DNA from: Inquilinus limosus
GTDB taxonomy: Bacteria > Pseudomonadota > Alphaproteobacteria > DSM-16000 > Inquilinaceae
Assembly (NCBI RefSeq): GCF_002195995.1
Contig: NZ_NHON01000008.1
Coordinates: 1 to 64,000 of the forward strand
Length of the DNA stretch: 64,000 nt
Direction: 5' to 3'
Position numbers and translations under genes: made by a program. The stretch's first letter is position 1. Every line of letters begins with the position of its first letter. The notes beneath the pieces are model-generated. The model worked only from the letters and a program-made list of their open reading frames with translations, did not search any database and was not told the origin of the DNA. Below are positions 1 through 7,745 of this stretch, piece by piece.

Positions 1-240
1 GCCCTGCTGTGCGGCCGGGGCGGCCGGCTGCGCGGCCGGCGCCTCCGCCGGCTTCGCGGGCGGCGCCGCGGGCGCGGCCTGCTGCGCGATCGCCGGGGTG
101 GCGAACAGGAGCGGGAGCAGGCCCTGCTGTGCGGCCGGGGCGGCCGGCTGCGCGGCCGGCGCCTCCGCCGGCTTCGCGGGCGGCGCCGCGGGCGCGGCCT
201 GCTGCGCGATCGCCGGGGTGGCGAACAGGAGCGGGAGCAG
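1..240. repeat. Exact 120-bp tandem duplication
   Basis: Positions 1-120 and 121-240 are identical base for base. The unit lies in the leftward reading frame of the first gene and is 40 codons long, so the duplication keeps the frame. It repeats the end of the signal peptide and an Ala/Pro-rich segment. The copies begin at the window edge, so further copies to the left cannot be excluded. Confidence 0.97.
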
Positions 241-273
241 CGCCACGCCGGCGCGGAAGGTCGAAAGATTCAT
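1..273 (-). CDS. Secreted Ala/Pro-rich protein, N-terminal part (truncated by window)
   Basis: An open frame starts at the ATG complementary to 271-273 (MNLSTFRAGV) and runs off the left edge without a stop, giving 91 codons. The first ~24 residues form a signal peptide (LLPLLFATPAIAQQ, with an AxA-type cleavage site). A 40-residue unit of signal-peptide end plus Ala/Pro/Lys-rich linker then occurs twice, so a second copy of the hydrophobic cleavage segment sits inside the mature protein. The domain downstream is outside the window, so no function can be assigned. The low-complexity linker resembles the spacer of an envelope-anchored or periplasmic protein. Confidence 0.75.
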   Translation of the reverse strand, partial: MNLSTFRAGVALLPLLFATPAIAQQAAPAAPPAKPAEAPAAQPAAPAAQQGLLPLLFATPAIAQQAAPAAPPAKPAEAPAAQPAAPAAQQG

Positions 274-405
274 TCCAGGACGCGTCCGTATGATGTCTCC
301 AGGCGGGTCAGTCTCGAGCCTTTCCCGCAGGGCGGGCCACACTCGTCCAGAGGGGCGCGGCTTGTCAATCCGCCAGAACGCAGCGCAGCGGCTGGAGCCC
401 GGCTC

Positions 406-1041
406 TTACCAGCGCAGATAGAGGGCCAGGAACATATAGGCGGCGAAGACCAGCAGCAGCACGCCGGCGACGCGGTCGATCCACAGGAGCGTCCGCGGCG
501 TCAACCGGCCGCCGGTGGTGGCGACGATGAAGCTCAGCGTCGTGAACCAGGAGGCGGAGCCGCACAGCACCCCCGCCACCAGGATCAGGCCGGAGCCGAT
601 CGACAGCGTCTCGGCCAGCCCGACCGCGGTGAAGGCGGTGGCGAAGGTCAGGATCGTCATCGGGTTGCTGAGGGTCAGCAGGAAGGCGGTGATGACCGCC
701 GTGATCTCGCTGCCCTCGGTCCGCCCGGTCTCCGGGTCGCGCTCGATATGGCCGGCATGCAGCAGGGTGCGCACGGCTAGCACGAACAGCACGGTGCCGC
801 CGATCAGGTGCAGCGCATCCTTCAGCGTGATCAGCCAGTCGCTCAGCGCCACCATGCCGAAGGCCGCGATCAGGCCGAACACCCCATCCGCGAAGGCGGC
901 GCCGATGCCGGTCAGGATGCCGAAGCGGGTTCCGTGGATCAGGGTCCGGCGGATGCACAGGACGCCGATCGGGCCGACCGGGGCGGCAATGGCGATACCG
1001 AGGGCGACGCCTTTGGCGAACAGGAAGGGATCGATCATCAC
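406..1041 (-). CDS. LysE/RhtB-family amino-acid exporter
   Basis: A 211-residue inner-membrane protein of the usual size for LysE/RhtB translocators, with about six hydrophobic segments. The N-terminal segment carries the family-typical APVGPIGVLCIRRTL stretch (residues ~19-33), and a conserved LSNPMTIL motif lies mid-protein. Members export amino acids or similar metabolites by proton exchange. The gene is divergent from an Lrp/AsnC regulator 108 bp away, the classic arrangement in which the regulator senses the exported amino acid. The shared spacer contains a short inverted repeat (GCGAA at 1083, TTCGC at 1094) that might be an operator. The substrate cannot be read from the sequence. Confidence 0.9.
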   Translation of the reverse strand: MMIDPFLFAKGVALGIAIAAPVGPIGVLCIRRTLIHGTRFGILTGIGAAFADGVFGLIAAFGMVALSDWLITLKDALHLIGGTVLFVLAVRTLLHAGHIERDPETGRTEGSEITAVITAFLLTLSNPMTILTFATAFTAVGLAETLSIGSGLILVAGVLCGSASWFTTLSFIVATTGGRLTPRTLLWIDRVAGVLLLVFAAYMFLALYLRW

Positions 1042-1149
1042 GGATGGGGTGCCGTCGGCCTCGTGTCACAAACAGAGCGATCGCGAATGGTGGTTCGCCG
1101 GCCCTTCGATTAAACCAATGCGGGACTGAAACCAACGGGGGCGATTCGG

Positions 1150-1608
1150 ATGGACGCGAAACTCCGCCTCGATGCCATCGGTCGCACCCTGGTGCTGGCG
1201 CTGCAGGAAAACGCCCGCGCCAGCTATGCCGAGCTGGGCCGGCTGGTCGGCCTGTCGCCCCCGGCGGTGGCCGAGCGGGTGAAGCGGCTGGAGGACCAGG
1301 GCGTCATCAAGGGCTTCCGGGCCGAGGTCGACCGCGGCCGGCTCGGCTACGGCATGTCCGCCTTCGTCCGCCTGCGCTGCCGGGCCGAGACCTTCCCCGC
1401 GGTCGAGGCCTTCGCGCGCACCGTCACCGAGGTGGTGGAATGCCATGAGGTCGCAGGAGAGGATGCCTATGTGTTCAAGGTGGTTGCCCGCTCGATCCAG
1501 CATCTCGACGAGATCCTGCTGCGCCTCGCCGCCTTCGGCGCCACCACCTCCTCGCTGATCCTGTCCTCGCCGGTCGCCGGCCGGGTGCTGCCGCCGGCGG
1601 GGGAGTAA
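1150..1608 (+). CDS. Lrp/AsnC-family transcriptional regulator
   Basis: A 152-residue protein with the standard Lrp layout. An N-terminal winged helix-turn-helix (residues ~5-60, with LSPPAVAERVKRLEDQGVI as the recognition region) is followed by a C-terminal ligand-binding RAM/AsnC-type domain (FVRLRCRAE... to the end). The family binds DNA as octamers and senses amino acids. It is divergent from the LysE-type exporter at 406-1041 and is probably its local activator, by analogy with lrp-lysE pairs. The ATG at 1150 follows a G-rich ribosome-binding site (gggggcg). Confidence 0.92.
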   Translation: MDAKLRLDAIGRTLVLALQENARASYAELGRLVGLSPPAVAERVKRLEDQGVIKGFRAEVDRGRLGYGMSAFVRLRCRAETFPAVEAFARTVTEVVECHEVAGEDAYVFKVVARSIQHLDEILLRLAAFGATTSSLILSSPVAGRVLPPAGE

Positions 1609-1698
1609 GCCGCTGCCGGGCCTCACGCTTTCCTGTTGCGGTGCGGCGTGAACGGGACGCAATGTTGCGCCCATGGCCCAGCCGCCTCCGAAGGGACG

Positions 1699-3663
1699 AT
1701 GTTCGACAAGATCCTGATCGCCAATCGCGGCGAGATCGCCTGCCGCGTCATCCGCACCGCGCGGCGCATGGGCATCAAGACCGTGGCCGTGTATTCCGAG
1801 GCCGATGCTGACGCCGTGCATGTCCGCATGGCCGACGAGGCGGTGCCGATCGGCCCGGCTCCCTCGGCCCAGTCCTATCTGGTGATCGACCGCATCGTCG
1901 AGGCGTGCCGCGCCACCGGCGCCCAGGCGGTGCATCCCGGCTACGGCTTCCTGTCGGAGAATCCGCGCTTCTGCGCGGCGCTCGAGGCGGCGGGCATCGC
2001 CTTCATCGGCCCCGGCGTCCCGGCCATCGAGGCGATGGGCGACAAGATCGAATCGAAGAAGCTGGCCCAGGCGGCCGGCGTCTCGACCGTGCCCGGCCAT
2101 CTGGCGCCGATCCTCGACGAGGACGAGGCGGTCGAGGTCGGCCGCCGCATCGGCTATCCGGTGATGATCAAGGCGTCGGCCGGTGGTGGCGGCAAGGGCA
2201 TGCGCGTCGCCGCCAACGACGAGGAGGCGCGGGAGGGCTTCCGCTCCGCCCGCAACGAGGCGCGCTCGGCCTTCGGCGACGACCGCGTCTTCGCCGAGAA
2301 GTTCATCGAGGAGCCGCGGCACATCGAGATCCAGGTGCTGGCCGACAGCCACGGCAACACCGTCTATCTCGGCGAGCGCGAATGCTCGATCCAGCGCCGC
2401 CACCAGAAGGTGATCGAGGAGGCGCCGTCGCCCTTCCTGACCGAGGAGATGCGCCGGGCGATGGGTGCCGAGGCCTGCGCCCTGGCCCGCGCCGTCGGCT
2501 ATCGCTCGGCCGGCACGGTCGAGTTCATCGTCGGCGCCGACCGGTCCTTCTATTTCCTGGAGATGAACACCCGGCTGCAGGTCGAGCATCCGGTGACCGA
2601 GGCGGTGACCGGGCTCGACCTGGTCGAGCTGATGATCCGCATCGCCGCCGGCGAGGAGCTGCCGTTCCGGCAGGAGGACATTCGGCTCGACGGCTGGGCG
2701 ATCGAGGCCCGGGTCTATGCCGAGGACCCGCTGCGCGGCTTCCTGCCCTCGATTGGCCGGCTGACCCGCTACCGCGCACCGCAGGAGGGGGCGCAGGTCC
2801 GCGTCGACACCGGCGTCGACGAGGGCGGCGAGATCTCGATGCATTACGACCCGATGATCGCCAAGCTGATCGGCATCGGGACGAACCGGAACGCGGCCAT
2901 CGCCTCGATCCGCAGCGCGCTGGACGGCTTCGTGATCCGCGGCGTCAACCACAACATCCCGTTCCTGGCGGCGCTGATGCATCATCCGCGCTTCGTCGAG
3001 GGCCGGCTGACCACCCGCTTCATCGCCGAGGAGTTCCCGGACGGCTTCCACGGCACCGCGCCCTCGGGCGAGGCCGCGGACCGGCTGGCGGCGCTCGGCG
3101 CCGCCCTGCTGCACCGCCAGGCCGTCCTGCGTGGGGCCCCGACGGGGGCGCGGGACTGGACGCTGCGCGCCGGCCGGCAGAACCGCCCGGTGACGGTGGC
3201 GGAGGATGCCGATGGCTGGCGGGTGACGCTCGACGGCCGGTCCTTCGCCATCCAGGGCCGGTGGCGTCCAGGCGAGCTGTTGTTCGACGGCGTGGTGGAC
3301 GGCACCCGGCTGGTGGCGCAGATCGACCGCCGCCCGGTGGGGCTGCGCCTGACCCATGCCGGCGGCGAGGTCGACATGGCCCTGCTGTCGCCGCGCGCCG
3401 CGGCCCTGGCCGAGCTGATGCCGGTCAAGGCGCCGCCCGACATGTCGCGCTTCCTGCTGTCGCCGATGCCGGGGCTGCTGGTCTCGGTCGCGGTCGCCGC
3501 GGGCGAGCCGGTGCGGGCGGGGCAGGAGCTGGCGGTGGTCGAGGCGATGAAGATGGAGAATATCCTCAGGGCCGAGCGTGACGGCGTGGTCGAGGCCCTG
3601 CACGCCAAGCCGGGCGACAGCCTGGCGGTTGACCAGAAGATCCTGGAATTCGCAGCGGCCTGA
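1699..3663 (+). CDS. pccA: Propionyl-CoA carboxylase alpha subunit (biotin carboxylase + biotin carrier)
   Basis: A 654-residue cytoplasmic enzyme subunit that carboxylates its own biotin with ATP and bicarbonate and serves the carboxyltransferase beta subunit in propionyl-CoA to methylmalonyl-CoA conversion. Residues 1-~445 are the biotin carboxylase/ATP-grasp domain (FDKILIANRGEIACR; glycine-rich ASAGGGGKGMR). The middle is the interaction domain, and the C-terminus carries biotin on Lys618 in EAMKMEN, 37 residues from the end. GWAIEARVYAEDP, VIRGVNHNIPFL and RAERDG favour PccA over methylcrotonyl-CoA carboxylase. The frame is open from 1636, but ATG 1699 starts the conserved sequence and has a gaaggga ribosome-binding site. 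No beta subunit lies nearby. Confidence 0.93.
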   Translation: MFDKILIANRGEIACRVIRTARRMGIKTVAVYSEADADAVHVRMADEAVPIGPAPSAQSYLVIDRIVEACRATGAQAVHPGYGFLSENPRFCAALEAAGIAFIGPGVPAIEAMGDKIESKKLAQAAGVSTVPGHLAPILDEDEAVEVGRRIGYPVMIKASAGGGGKGMRVAANDEEAREGFRSARNEARSAFGDDRVFAEKFIEEPRHIEIQVLADSHGNTVYLGERECSIQRRHQKVIEEAPSPFLTEEMRRAMGAEACALARAVGYRSAGTVEFIVGADRSFYFLEMNTRLQVEHPVTEAVTGLDLVELMIRIAAGEELPFRQEDIRLDGWAIEARVYAEDPLRGFLPSIGRLTRYRAPQEGAQVRVDTGVDEGGEISMHYDPMIAKLIGIGTNRNAAIASIRSALDGFVIRGVNHNIPFLAALMHHPRFVEGRLTTRFIAEEFPDGFHGTAPSGEAADRLAALGAALLHRQAVLRGAPTGARDWTLRAGRQNRPVTVAEDADGWRVTLDGRSFAIQGRWRPGELLFDGVVDGTRLVAQIDRRPVGLRLTHAGGEVDMALLSPRAAALAELMPVKAPPDMSRFLLSPMPGLLVSVAVAAGEPVRAGQELAVVEAMKMENILRAERDGVVEALHAKPGDSLAVDQKILEFAAA

Positions 3664-3679
3664 GGGCCGGGAGAACGCG

Positions 3680-3982
3680 ATGAACCGAGTCCTGCCTCTC
3701 ATCCTGCCGGCGCTGATCCTGGCGGGCTGCGGCGATGGCCTGACCCCGCCGGACAATCCGGGCCCGCCGCCGCCGATCGCCTCGATCAAGGATGACGATT
3801 TGCATCCGCCGCCGGGCCCGACCGACCCGTTCATGATCCGGGTCGACGAGCGCGCGATGGGCGCCTGGGCCGATTACTGCACCCGGATCAAGGACATGGC
3901 CGGCCCGACCCGGCCGCCGAGCGCGGAGAAGACCCGGTTCGAAGGCGACCTGAAGAAGTGCGAGGAGATCTTCGCCCAATGA
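3680..3982 (+). CDS. Small predicted lipoprotein
   Basis: A 100-residue protein with a short N-terminal hydrophobic segment ending in a lipobox (LILAGC, Cys ~17), so it is predicted to be lipid-anchored in the envelope. The mature part begins with a Pro-rich linker and ends in a charged helical stretch (KTRFEGDLKKCEEIFAQ). I recognise no family. It starts 16 bp after pccA, and its stop overlaps the start of the next gene (ATGA at 3979), so it is probably translated as part of one run of genes through 5140. Confidence 0.75.
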   Translation: MNRVLPLILPALILAGCGDGLTPPDNPGPPPPIASIKDDDLHPPPGPTDPFMIRVDERAMGAWADYCTRIKDMAGPTRPPSAEKTRFEGDLKKCEEIFAQ

Positions 3983-4455
3983 AGAGCGGCGGCGACGAGG
4001 CGGAGCTTCGCACCCGCTGGTTCGCCGACGTCATGGCCGGCCGCGGCGCCGGGGGGCGGGCCGATCCGACCGTGACCGTCGGCGACCACACCCAGGCGCT
4101 GCTGGTCGAGTTGGAGACGGTGTTCGGCGCCGGCGCCTGGGTCGCCACCGTGATCCTCTCCGTCGCGGTGATCGAGGCGCATCTGCGCGAGCAGGCGATG
4201 GCCTCCGGCCGCACGGTCGATCCCTATCTCAACGCCGGGACGCTGTTCGCCGAGGCGGGCCTGGACGAGCGCTTCGACACGCTGCGTCGGGCCCGCAACC
4301 GGGCGCTGCATGTCTCCGACCCGCCGACGCTGACGGTCGACATGCATTGGTTCGAGGCCGAGCGGCTGGAGGCGGAGGCGCGCTTCGCCATCCGCCTGGT
4401 CGCCGCCGCGCTCTACGGCAACGCGCTGCCGGAGGAACCGGAGGGCGAGGCATGA
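3979..4455 (+). CDS. Hypothetical protein with HEPN-like RNxxxH motif
   Basis: A 158-residue, mainly helical protein with no close family that I recognise. Residues 106-111 read RNRALH, matching the RNxxxH signature of HEPN domains, within RRARNRALHVSDPP. A helix (residues ~55-70, ATVILSVAVIEAHLR) precedes it, as in HEPN folds where the motif opens the last helices. HEPN proteins are often RNases or nucleotide-transferase partners, but some DUF4145-like members are of unknown role. The start overlaps the preceding stop (ATGA) and its own stop overlaps the acylphosphatase start, so it is translationally coupled on both sides. The HEPN assignment is inference from one motif. Confidence 0.7.
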   Translation: MKSGGDEAELRTRWFADVMAGRGAGGRADPTVTVGDHTQALLVELETVFGAGAWVATVILSVAVIEAHLREQAMASGRTVDPYLNAGTLFAEAGLDERFDTLRRARNRALHVSDPPTLTVDMHWFEAERLEAEARFAIRLVAAALYGNALPEEPEGEA

Positions 4456-4739
4456 ACGGGGAGCGCAAGGCGCTGTCGCTGCGCATCACCGGCCGGGTCC
4501 AGGGCGTCGGCTACCGCGCCTGGCTGGCCGGCCAGGCCGGGGCGGCCGGGCTCGACGGCTGGGTGCGCAACCGCCGCGACGGCTCGGTCGAGGCGCTGCT
4601 GTCCGGCCCGGCCGAGGCGGTCGACCGGGTCGTCGCCGCCTGCCGCCGCGGGCCGGGCGTGGCGCTGGTCGACCGGATCCAGGTGACGGAGGCGGAGCCG
4701 CCCGACCATCCCGGCTTCGCCCAGTGGCCGACCTTATGA
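4452..4739 (+). CDS. acyP: Acylphosphatase
   Basis: A 95-residue protein of typical size for small cytoplasmic acylphosphatases, which hydrolyse carboxyl-phosphate bonds. The N-terminal signature RITGRVQGVGYRAWL contains the phosphate-binding loop and the catalytic Arg of GVGYR. The second signature, GLDGWVRNRRDGSVEALLSG, contains the catalytic Asn (N of VRNRRDG). Start and stop each overlap the neighbouring genes by four bases (ATGA), placing it in a coupled operon with the HEPN-like gene upstream and the Nudix gene downstream. Confidence 0.95.
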   Translation: MNGERKALSLRITGRVQGVGYRAWLAGQAGAAGLDGWVRNRRDGSVEALLSGPAEAVDRVVAACRRGPGVALVDRIQVTEAEPPDHPGFAQWPTL

Positions 4740-5140
4740 GCGGCGACCCCGCCCCACGGCTCGGCGTCGGCGCCTTCATCCGCGACGCGGAAGGCCGGCT
4801 GCTGCTGGTGCAGCGGCGGCGTGAGCCCGAGGCCGGGCATTGGGGCCTGCCCGGCGGCAAGGTCGATTTCGGCGAGACGGTTGAGGCCGCGGTGCGGCGC
4901 GAGATCGAGGAGGAGCTCGGCGTCGAACTGCGGCTCGACGGGCTGCTGTGCCTGGTCGACCAGATCGACCGGGCCGCCGGCAGCCATTGGGTGGCGCCGG
5001 TGTACCTGGCCGCCATCGCCGCCGGCGAGCCGGTCAACCGCGAGCCGGCGGCCCTGGCCGCAATCGGCTGGTTCGCCACCGACGCCCTGCCGCAGCCGCT
5101 GACCCTGGCCACGCGGGTGGCGCTGGAGGCGGCGGGTTAA
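4736..5140 (+). CDS. Nudix hydrolase
   Basis: A 134-residue protein with a complete Nudix box, Gx5Ex7REUxEExGU, starting at GGKVDFGE and ending in REIEEELGV, which binds the metal for hydrolysis of nucleoside-diphosphate-linked substrates. The upstream VQRRREPEAGHWGLPGG is typical of MutT/ADP-ribose-type members. The specific substrate cannot be told. It is the last gene of the coupled run from 3680, with its ATG at 4736 overlapping the acyP stop. A palindromic repeat follows directly. Confidence 0.92.
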   Translation: MSGDPAPRLGVGAFIRDAEGRLLLVQRRREPEAGHWGLPGGKVDFGETVEAAVRREIEEELGVELRLDGLLCLVDQIDRAAGSHWVAPVYLAAIAAGEPVNREPAALAAIGWFATDALPQPLTLATRVALEAAG

Positions 5141-5166
5141 GTGCGAAGAAAGGGTGGAAGCGTCCC

Positions 5167-5289
5167 GCGTTGCCTCTCCCGCCCTGCGGGAGAGGCCTGA
5201 GGCGCTTGCGTGTCCGGGTGAGGGCTGGCACCGGCCTCGACAAACTCCCCTCACCCGGAGCGGCTGTCCTGCGGACCGCGACCGGGGAG
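5167..5289. repeat. Dispersed palindromic element, CCTCTCCCGC family
   Basis: A perfect 10-bp hairpin (CCTCTCCCGC at 5173-5182, loop CCT, GCGGGAGAGG at 5186-5195) is followed by GTCCGGGTGAGGGC and then a second related block with CCCCTCACCCGGA. The same GCGTTGCCTCTCCCGC...GGGTGAGGGC pattern recurs at 59312-59526, and a diverged copy lies at 25329-25451. It sits between the Nudix stop and an AT-richer stretch, and may also act as a terminator for the upstream operon. Confidence 0.8.
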
Positions 5290-5353
5290 CAAGGACCCCG
5301 GCGCAGAATGTGAATGCGATCCGTCCAGGGATGCCAAGCACTATTCTTCCGAT

Positions 5354-5382
5354 TCGATTTCTATCGACGTTTCAGCTATAAT
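5354..5382 (+). promoter_or_regulatory. Candidate promoter for the lipoprotein-protease pair
   Basis: A perfect TATAAT at 5377-5382 lies in a locally AT-rich stretch (5340-5459) that is unusual for this window. A weak -35 (TCGATT, 5354-5359) sits 17 bp upstream. The transcript would have a leader of about 70 bases before the ATG at 5460. Apart from this and the repeat, I see nothing in 5141-5459. Confidence 0.4.
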
Positions 5383-5459
5383 TGTGGAATTCAGCGCTCC
5401 AGTAAGGATAGCCGATTTTAAGACTTATTTCTTAGGATCATAGTTTACAGGGGTGTTTC

Positions 5460-6275
5460 ATGAAGAAGATGGTTCTTCCGCCGATTCTGGCGGCGTTGGT
5501 GGTGTGCTCCTGCTTCCCGCCCAAACCAGATCCGGCACTGGACAGCTGGCAATCCATGCTGTCGAGCTATGCCCGGCACTATGATGGGATTATGGGGGCG
5601 GCCGACCACCTGCGGGTGGTCCCGTCGCGGGGCTTCGAGTTCCCGGTCGGTACCGCGCTGCGGCCGGACAGCGCCAGTTCGATCACCAATGTCTGCGTGT
5701 GGACGCAAGCCATCCCCGAACTCGCGATGACGCCCACCCCGTCGATCACGACGGGGCGGAGGCTCGTGCTGAGCGCGAACCTGCCGGACGCGATCAAGGC
5801 CGCCCTTGGTGCCGTCCTCGACGTGTCCGCCTCGTTCTCCGGCGGCGGCACGACGGCGGTCTCCTTCCAGAACGAGAAGGGCTTCCTGCTGACCGAGCAG
5901 CAGATCGCCGCGATATTGCGCGAGCCGCACTGCGTCGAGGCGCTGTTCGGCACGTCGTTCCAGATCGTCAGGGGCTACATCTCGGCCCAGCAGATGTCTG
6001 AAAGCAAGGCCGGCATCGACGCCGAACTCGGCCTCACCGTCGAACAGGCCGGCCTGACCGTCAAGTACAACGACAACAAGGACTGGTCCGTGAAGGACAC
6101 CAGCCCGCATCAATATTTCCTGGTTATCAGTTCCGTCACCGTTTCGTCGCGAAGCATTTCATCCGTATCCGGCTCCGTCCCGTCGGTGCTGTCGGGCCCG
6201 GATGATATGAATACAGGATTTTCACTGAGCAAGCCGACCGACGCCGAACTCTTGGGCGTCGGGCTGGCACCATAG
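5460..6275 (+). CDS. Predicted lipoprotein of unknown function
   Basis: A 271-residue protein with a signal peptide and a plausible lipobox (VVCSC, Cys ~18) followed by a Pro-rich linker (FPPKPDP). The body looks mostly beta-stranded, with segments such as LVLSANLPDAI and ASFSGGGTTAVSF and a Ser/Val-rich C-terminus, and no enzymatic motif. I do not recognise the family. It is 15 bp upstream of the metzincin gene in the same direction, so the two are probably co-transcribed from the TATAAT promoter at 5377. The lipoprotein may anchor, inhibit or be a substrate of the protease (inference). A gggg ribosome-binding site precedes the ATG. Confidence 0.75.
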   Translation: MKKMVLPPILAALVVCSCFPPKPDPALDSWQSMLSSYARHYDGIMGAADHLRVVPSRGFEFPVGTALRPDSASSITNVCVWTQAIPELAMTPTPSITTGRRLVLSANLPDAIKAALGAVLDVSASFSGGGTTAVSFQNEKGFLLTEQQIAAILREPHCVEALFGTSFQIVRGYISAQQMSESKAGIDAELGLTVEQAGLTVKYNDNKDWSVKDTSPHQYFLVISSVTVSSRSISSVSGSVPSVLSGPDDMNTGFSLSKPTDAELLGVGLAP

Positions 6276-6290
6276 CATCGGGAGATTTCC

Positions 6291-7682
6291 ATGAAGGCGC
6301 TTCTGTTTGCTGCGCCCCTCCTTCTTCTGGCGCCCCACGCGACCGGTTGGGGCCACGAGATCACCAGAGAGGGCGTCCAGCAATTCCCGGTCGAGGCGGC
6401 CATCCAGGAGGTCCGTAGGACCGCCGCGGCCTATGCCGCCGCTGAATCGAGCGAGATCAGCATCGAGTTGGCGGAGGCGGTCCTGCAGGACGCGGTTCTG
6501 TGGCCGTCGCCCTACAAGATCGTGACCTGCTTCTGGAACGGCTCCGATGACCTCAGGGCCGCGGTCGCGAGGGTCGGGTCCGCCTGGAACGCGCCATCGG
6601 CGGCGTCGTTCGATTTCGGCCCGGCGCCCCATTTCAACGACTGCTCGGCGATCAGGGGCGACGTCCGCATCTCGCTGGATTCCACCACCCCCGGCATCTA
6701 TGACAGCCTTCCGCAGGGCGCGAAGCGGGGCGGCTACTGGTCCCTGCTGGGGACCCTGTCGCGCGACGACCCGGCGAAGATCAGCCTGAACCTGCCTTCC
6801 ATCAACGCGCATTACCTGGTCTGGAAGGTCAGCCCGACCTCGAACCCCGGAAAGGCGTTCATCTTCTACACGCTGCACGAACTGGGCCATGCCATCGGCT
6901 TCTCGCACGAGTTCCAGAAGACGGGATGCGAGGGCTGGTTCAACAAGGCGGCGTTCATGCAACAGTTCGGCTGGACCGAAGAGCAGTTCCAGACGAATTT
7001 CCAGATACTCCCGGAATCCGAGGCGATCATCTATCCGGAGCGGAAGCCGGACAAGGATTCCCAGATGAACTACAACCTTGATCCGAGTCTGTACATGGCA
7101 GACCAGCCCGGAATGCCCAATCCCTGCCGTCCCGACCACTTCATCGCCGGCCTTTCCGTGGGCGACGAGGACGGGCTGCGGCATGTCTACGGCGATCCGG
7201 TGAGGATCATCGCCAGCGTGGACCCGGCCGCCCCTGTCATGGCGGCTCCTGCCGAGGCGGCCCCTGGCGTCGCGGCCCCCGGCCTGCCGGCGCGTTCACC
7301 CAGCACTCCCGCGCAGGAACTGGACCGGTACATCCAGATGCGGAGCGTCGAATCCAATCTCGCCCTGACCCAACTGCGGTCCGCGCAGGACAGCATCGCC
7401 ATGGTGTTCCGCGACCGGCCGGGGGCGAATGCCTTTTCCGTCCTGATCGACGGGCCGGCGGCGCGGGCGATGGTCGCCGAGGGCCCCTTCGGCCCGAACC
7501 TTCAGGCTTCGGTGCCGTGGCAGCGGATGGAGATGCCGCCGCAGGTCGTCGAGGCACCACCGGCATTCACGACGCTACCCGAGGTGATCTCCGAACTTTC
7601 CGTCAAGCAGGAGAAGCTGGAGGACTTCTCGCGCGCCGTCGAGAAGTTCCAGGCCCTCGTGAAGGCGCATCGACCGCAATGA
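6291..7682 (+). CDS. Secreted metzincin-type zinc metalloprotease
   Basis: A 463-residue protein with a signal peptide (residues 1-~20). A full metzincin zinc site, HELGHAIGFSHE, lies at residues 196-207: three His ligands and catalytic Glu197. A Met-turn (SQMNY, Met259) follows ~50 residues later, as in astacin-like and related families. After residue ~300 comes an Ala/Pro-rich linker and a C-terminal ~150 residues with a helical, possibly coiled-coil tail. This suggests an exported or envelope endopeptidase. The substrate is unknown. It follows the lipoprotein gene by 15 bp. No pro-domain cysteine switch is obvious. Confidence 0.85.
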   Translation: MKALLFAAPLLLLAPHATGWGHEITREGVQQFPVEAAIQEVRRTAAAYAAAESSEISIELAEAVLQDAVLWPSPYKIVTCFWNGSDDLRAAVARVGSAWNAPSAASFDFGPAPHFNDCSAIRGDVRISLDSTTPGIYDSLPQGAKRGGYWSLLGTLSRDDPAKISLNLPSINAHYLVWKVSPTSNPGKAFIFYTLHELGHAIGFSHEFQKTGCEGWFNKAAFMQQFGWTEEQFQTNFQILPESEAIIYPERKPDKDSQMNYNLDPSLYMADQPGMPNPCRPDHFIAGLSVGDEDGLRHVYGDPVRIIASVDPAAPVMAAPAEAAPGVAAPGLPARSPSTPAQELDRYIQMRSVESNLALTQLRSAQDSIAMVFRDRPGANAFSVLIDGPAARAMVAEGPFGPNLQASVPWQRMEMPPQVVEAPPAFTTLPEVISELSVKQEKLEDFSRAVEKFQALVKAHRPQ

Positions 7683-7745
7683 CGGCCAAGGGGGGGCCTC
7701 GCCACCCGCATGGCGCTGTAGGCGACGCAGTCGGCTTAGGCCGGC

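Noticed and set aside
1-240. CRISPR or satellite array at the left edge
   Set aside because: There are two adjacent identical 120-bp units with no spacers, and they are coding. It is a tandem duplication, not CRISPR.
1066-3834. Antisense open frame of 922 codons opposite pccA
   Set aside because: It is a typical high-GC shadow. The sense strand encodes a complete biotin carboxylase with all motifs.
5173-5195. Simple Rho-independent terminator after the Nudix gene
   Set aside because: The hairpin has no T-tract and matches a dispersed repeat family, so it is listed as a repeat. It may still terminate transcripts.
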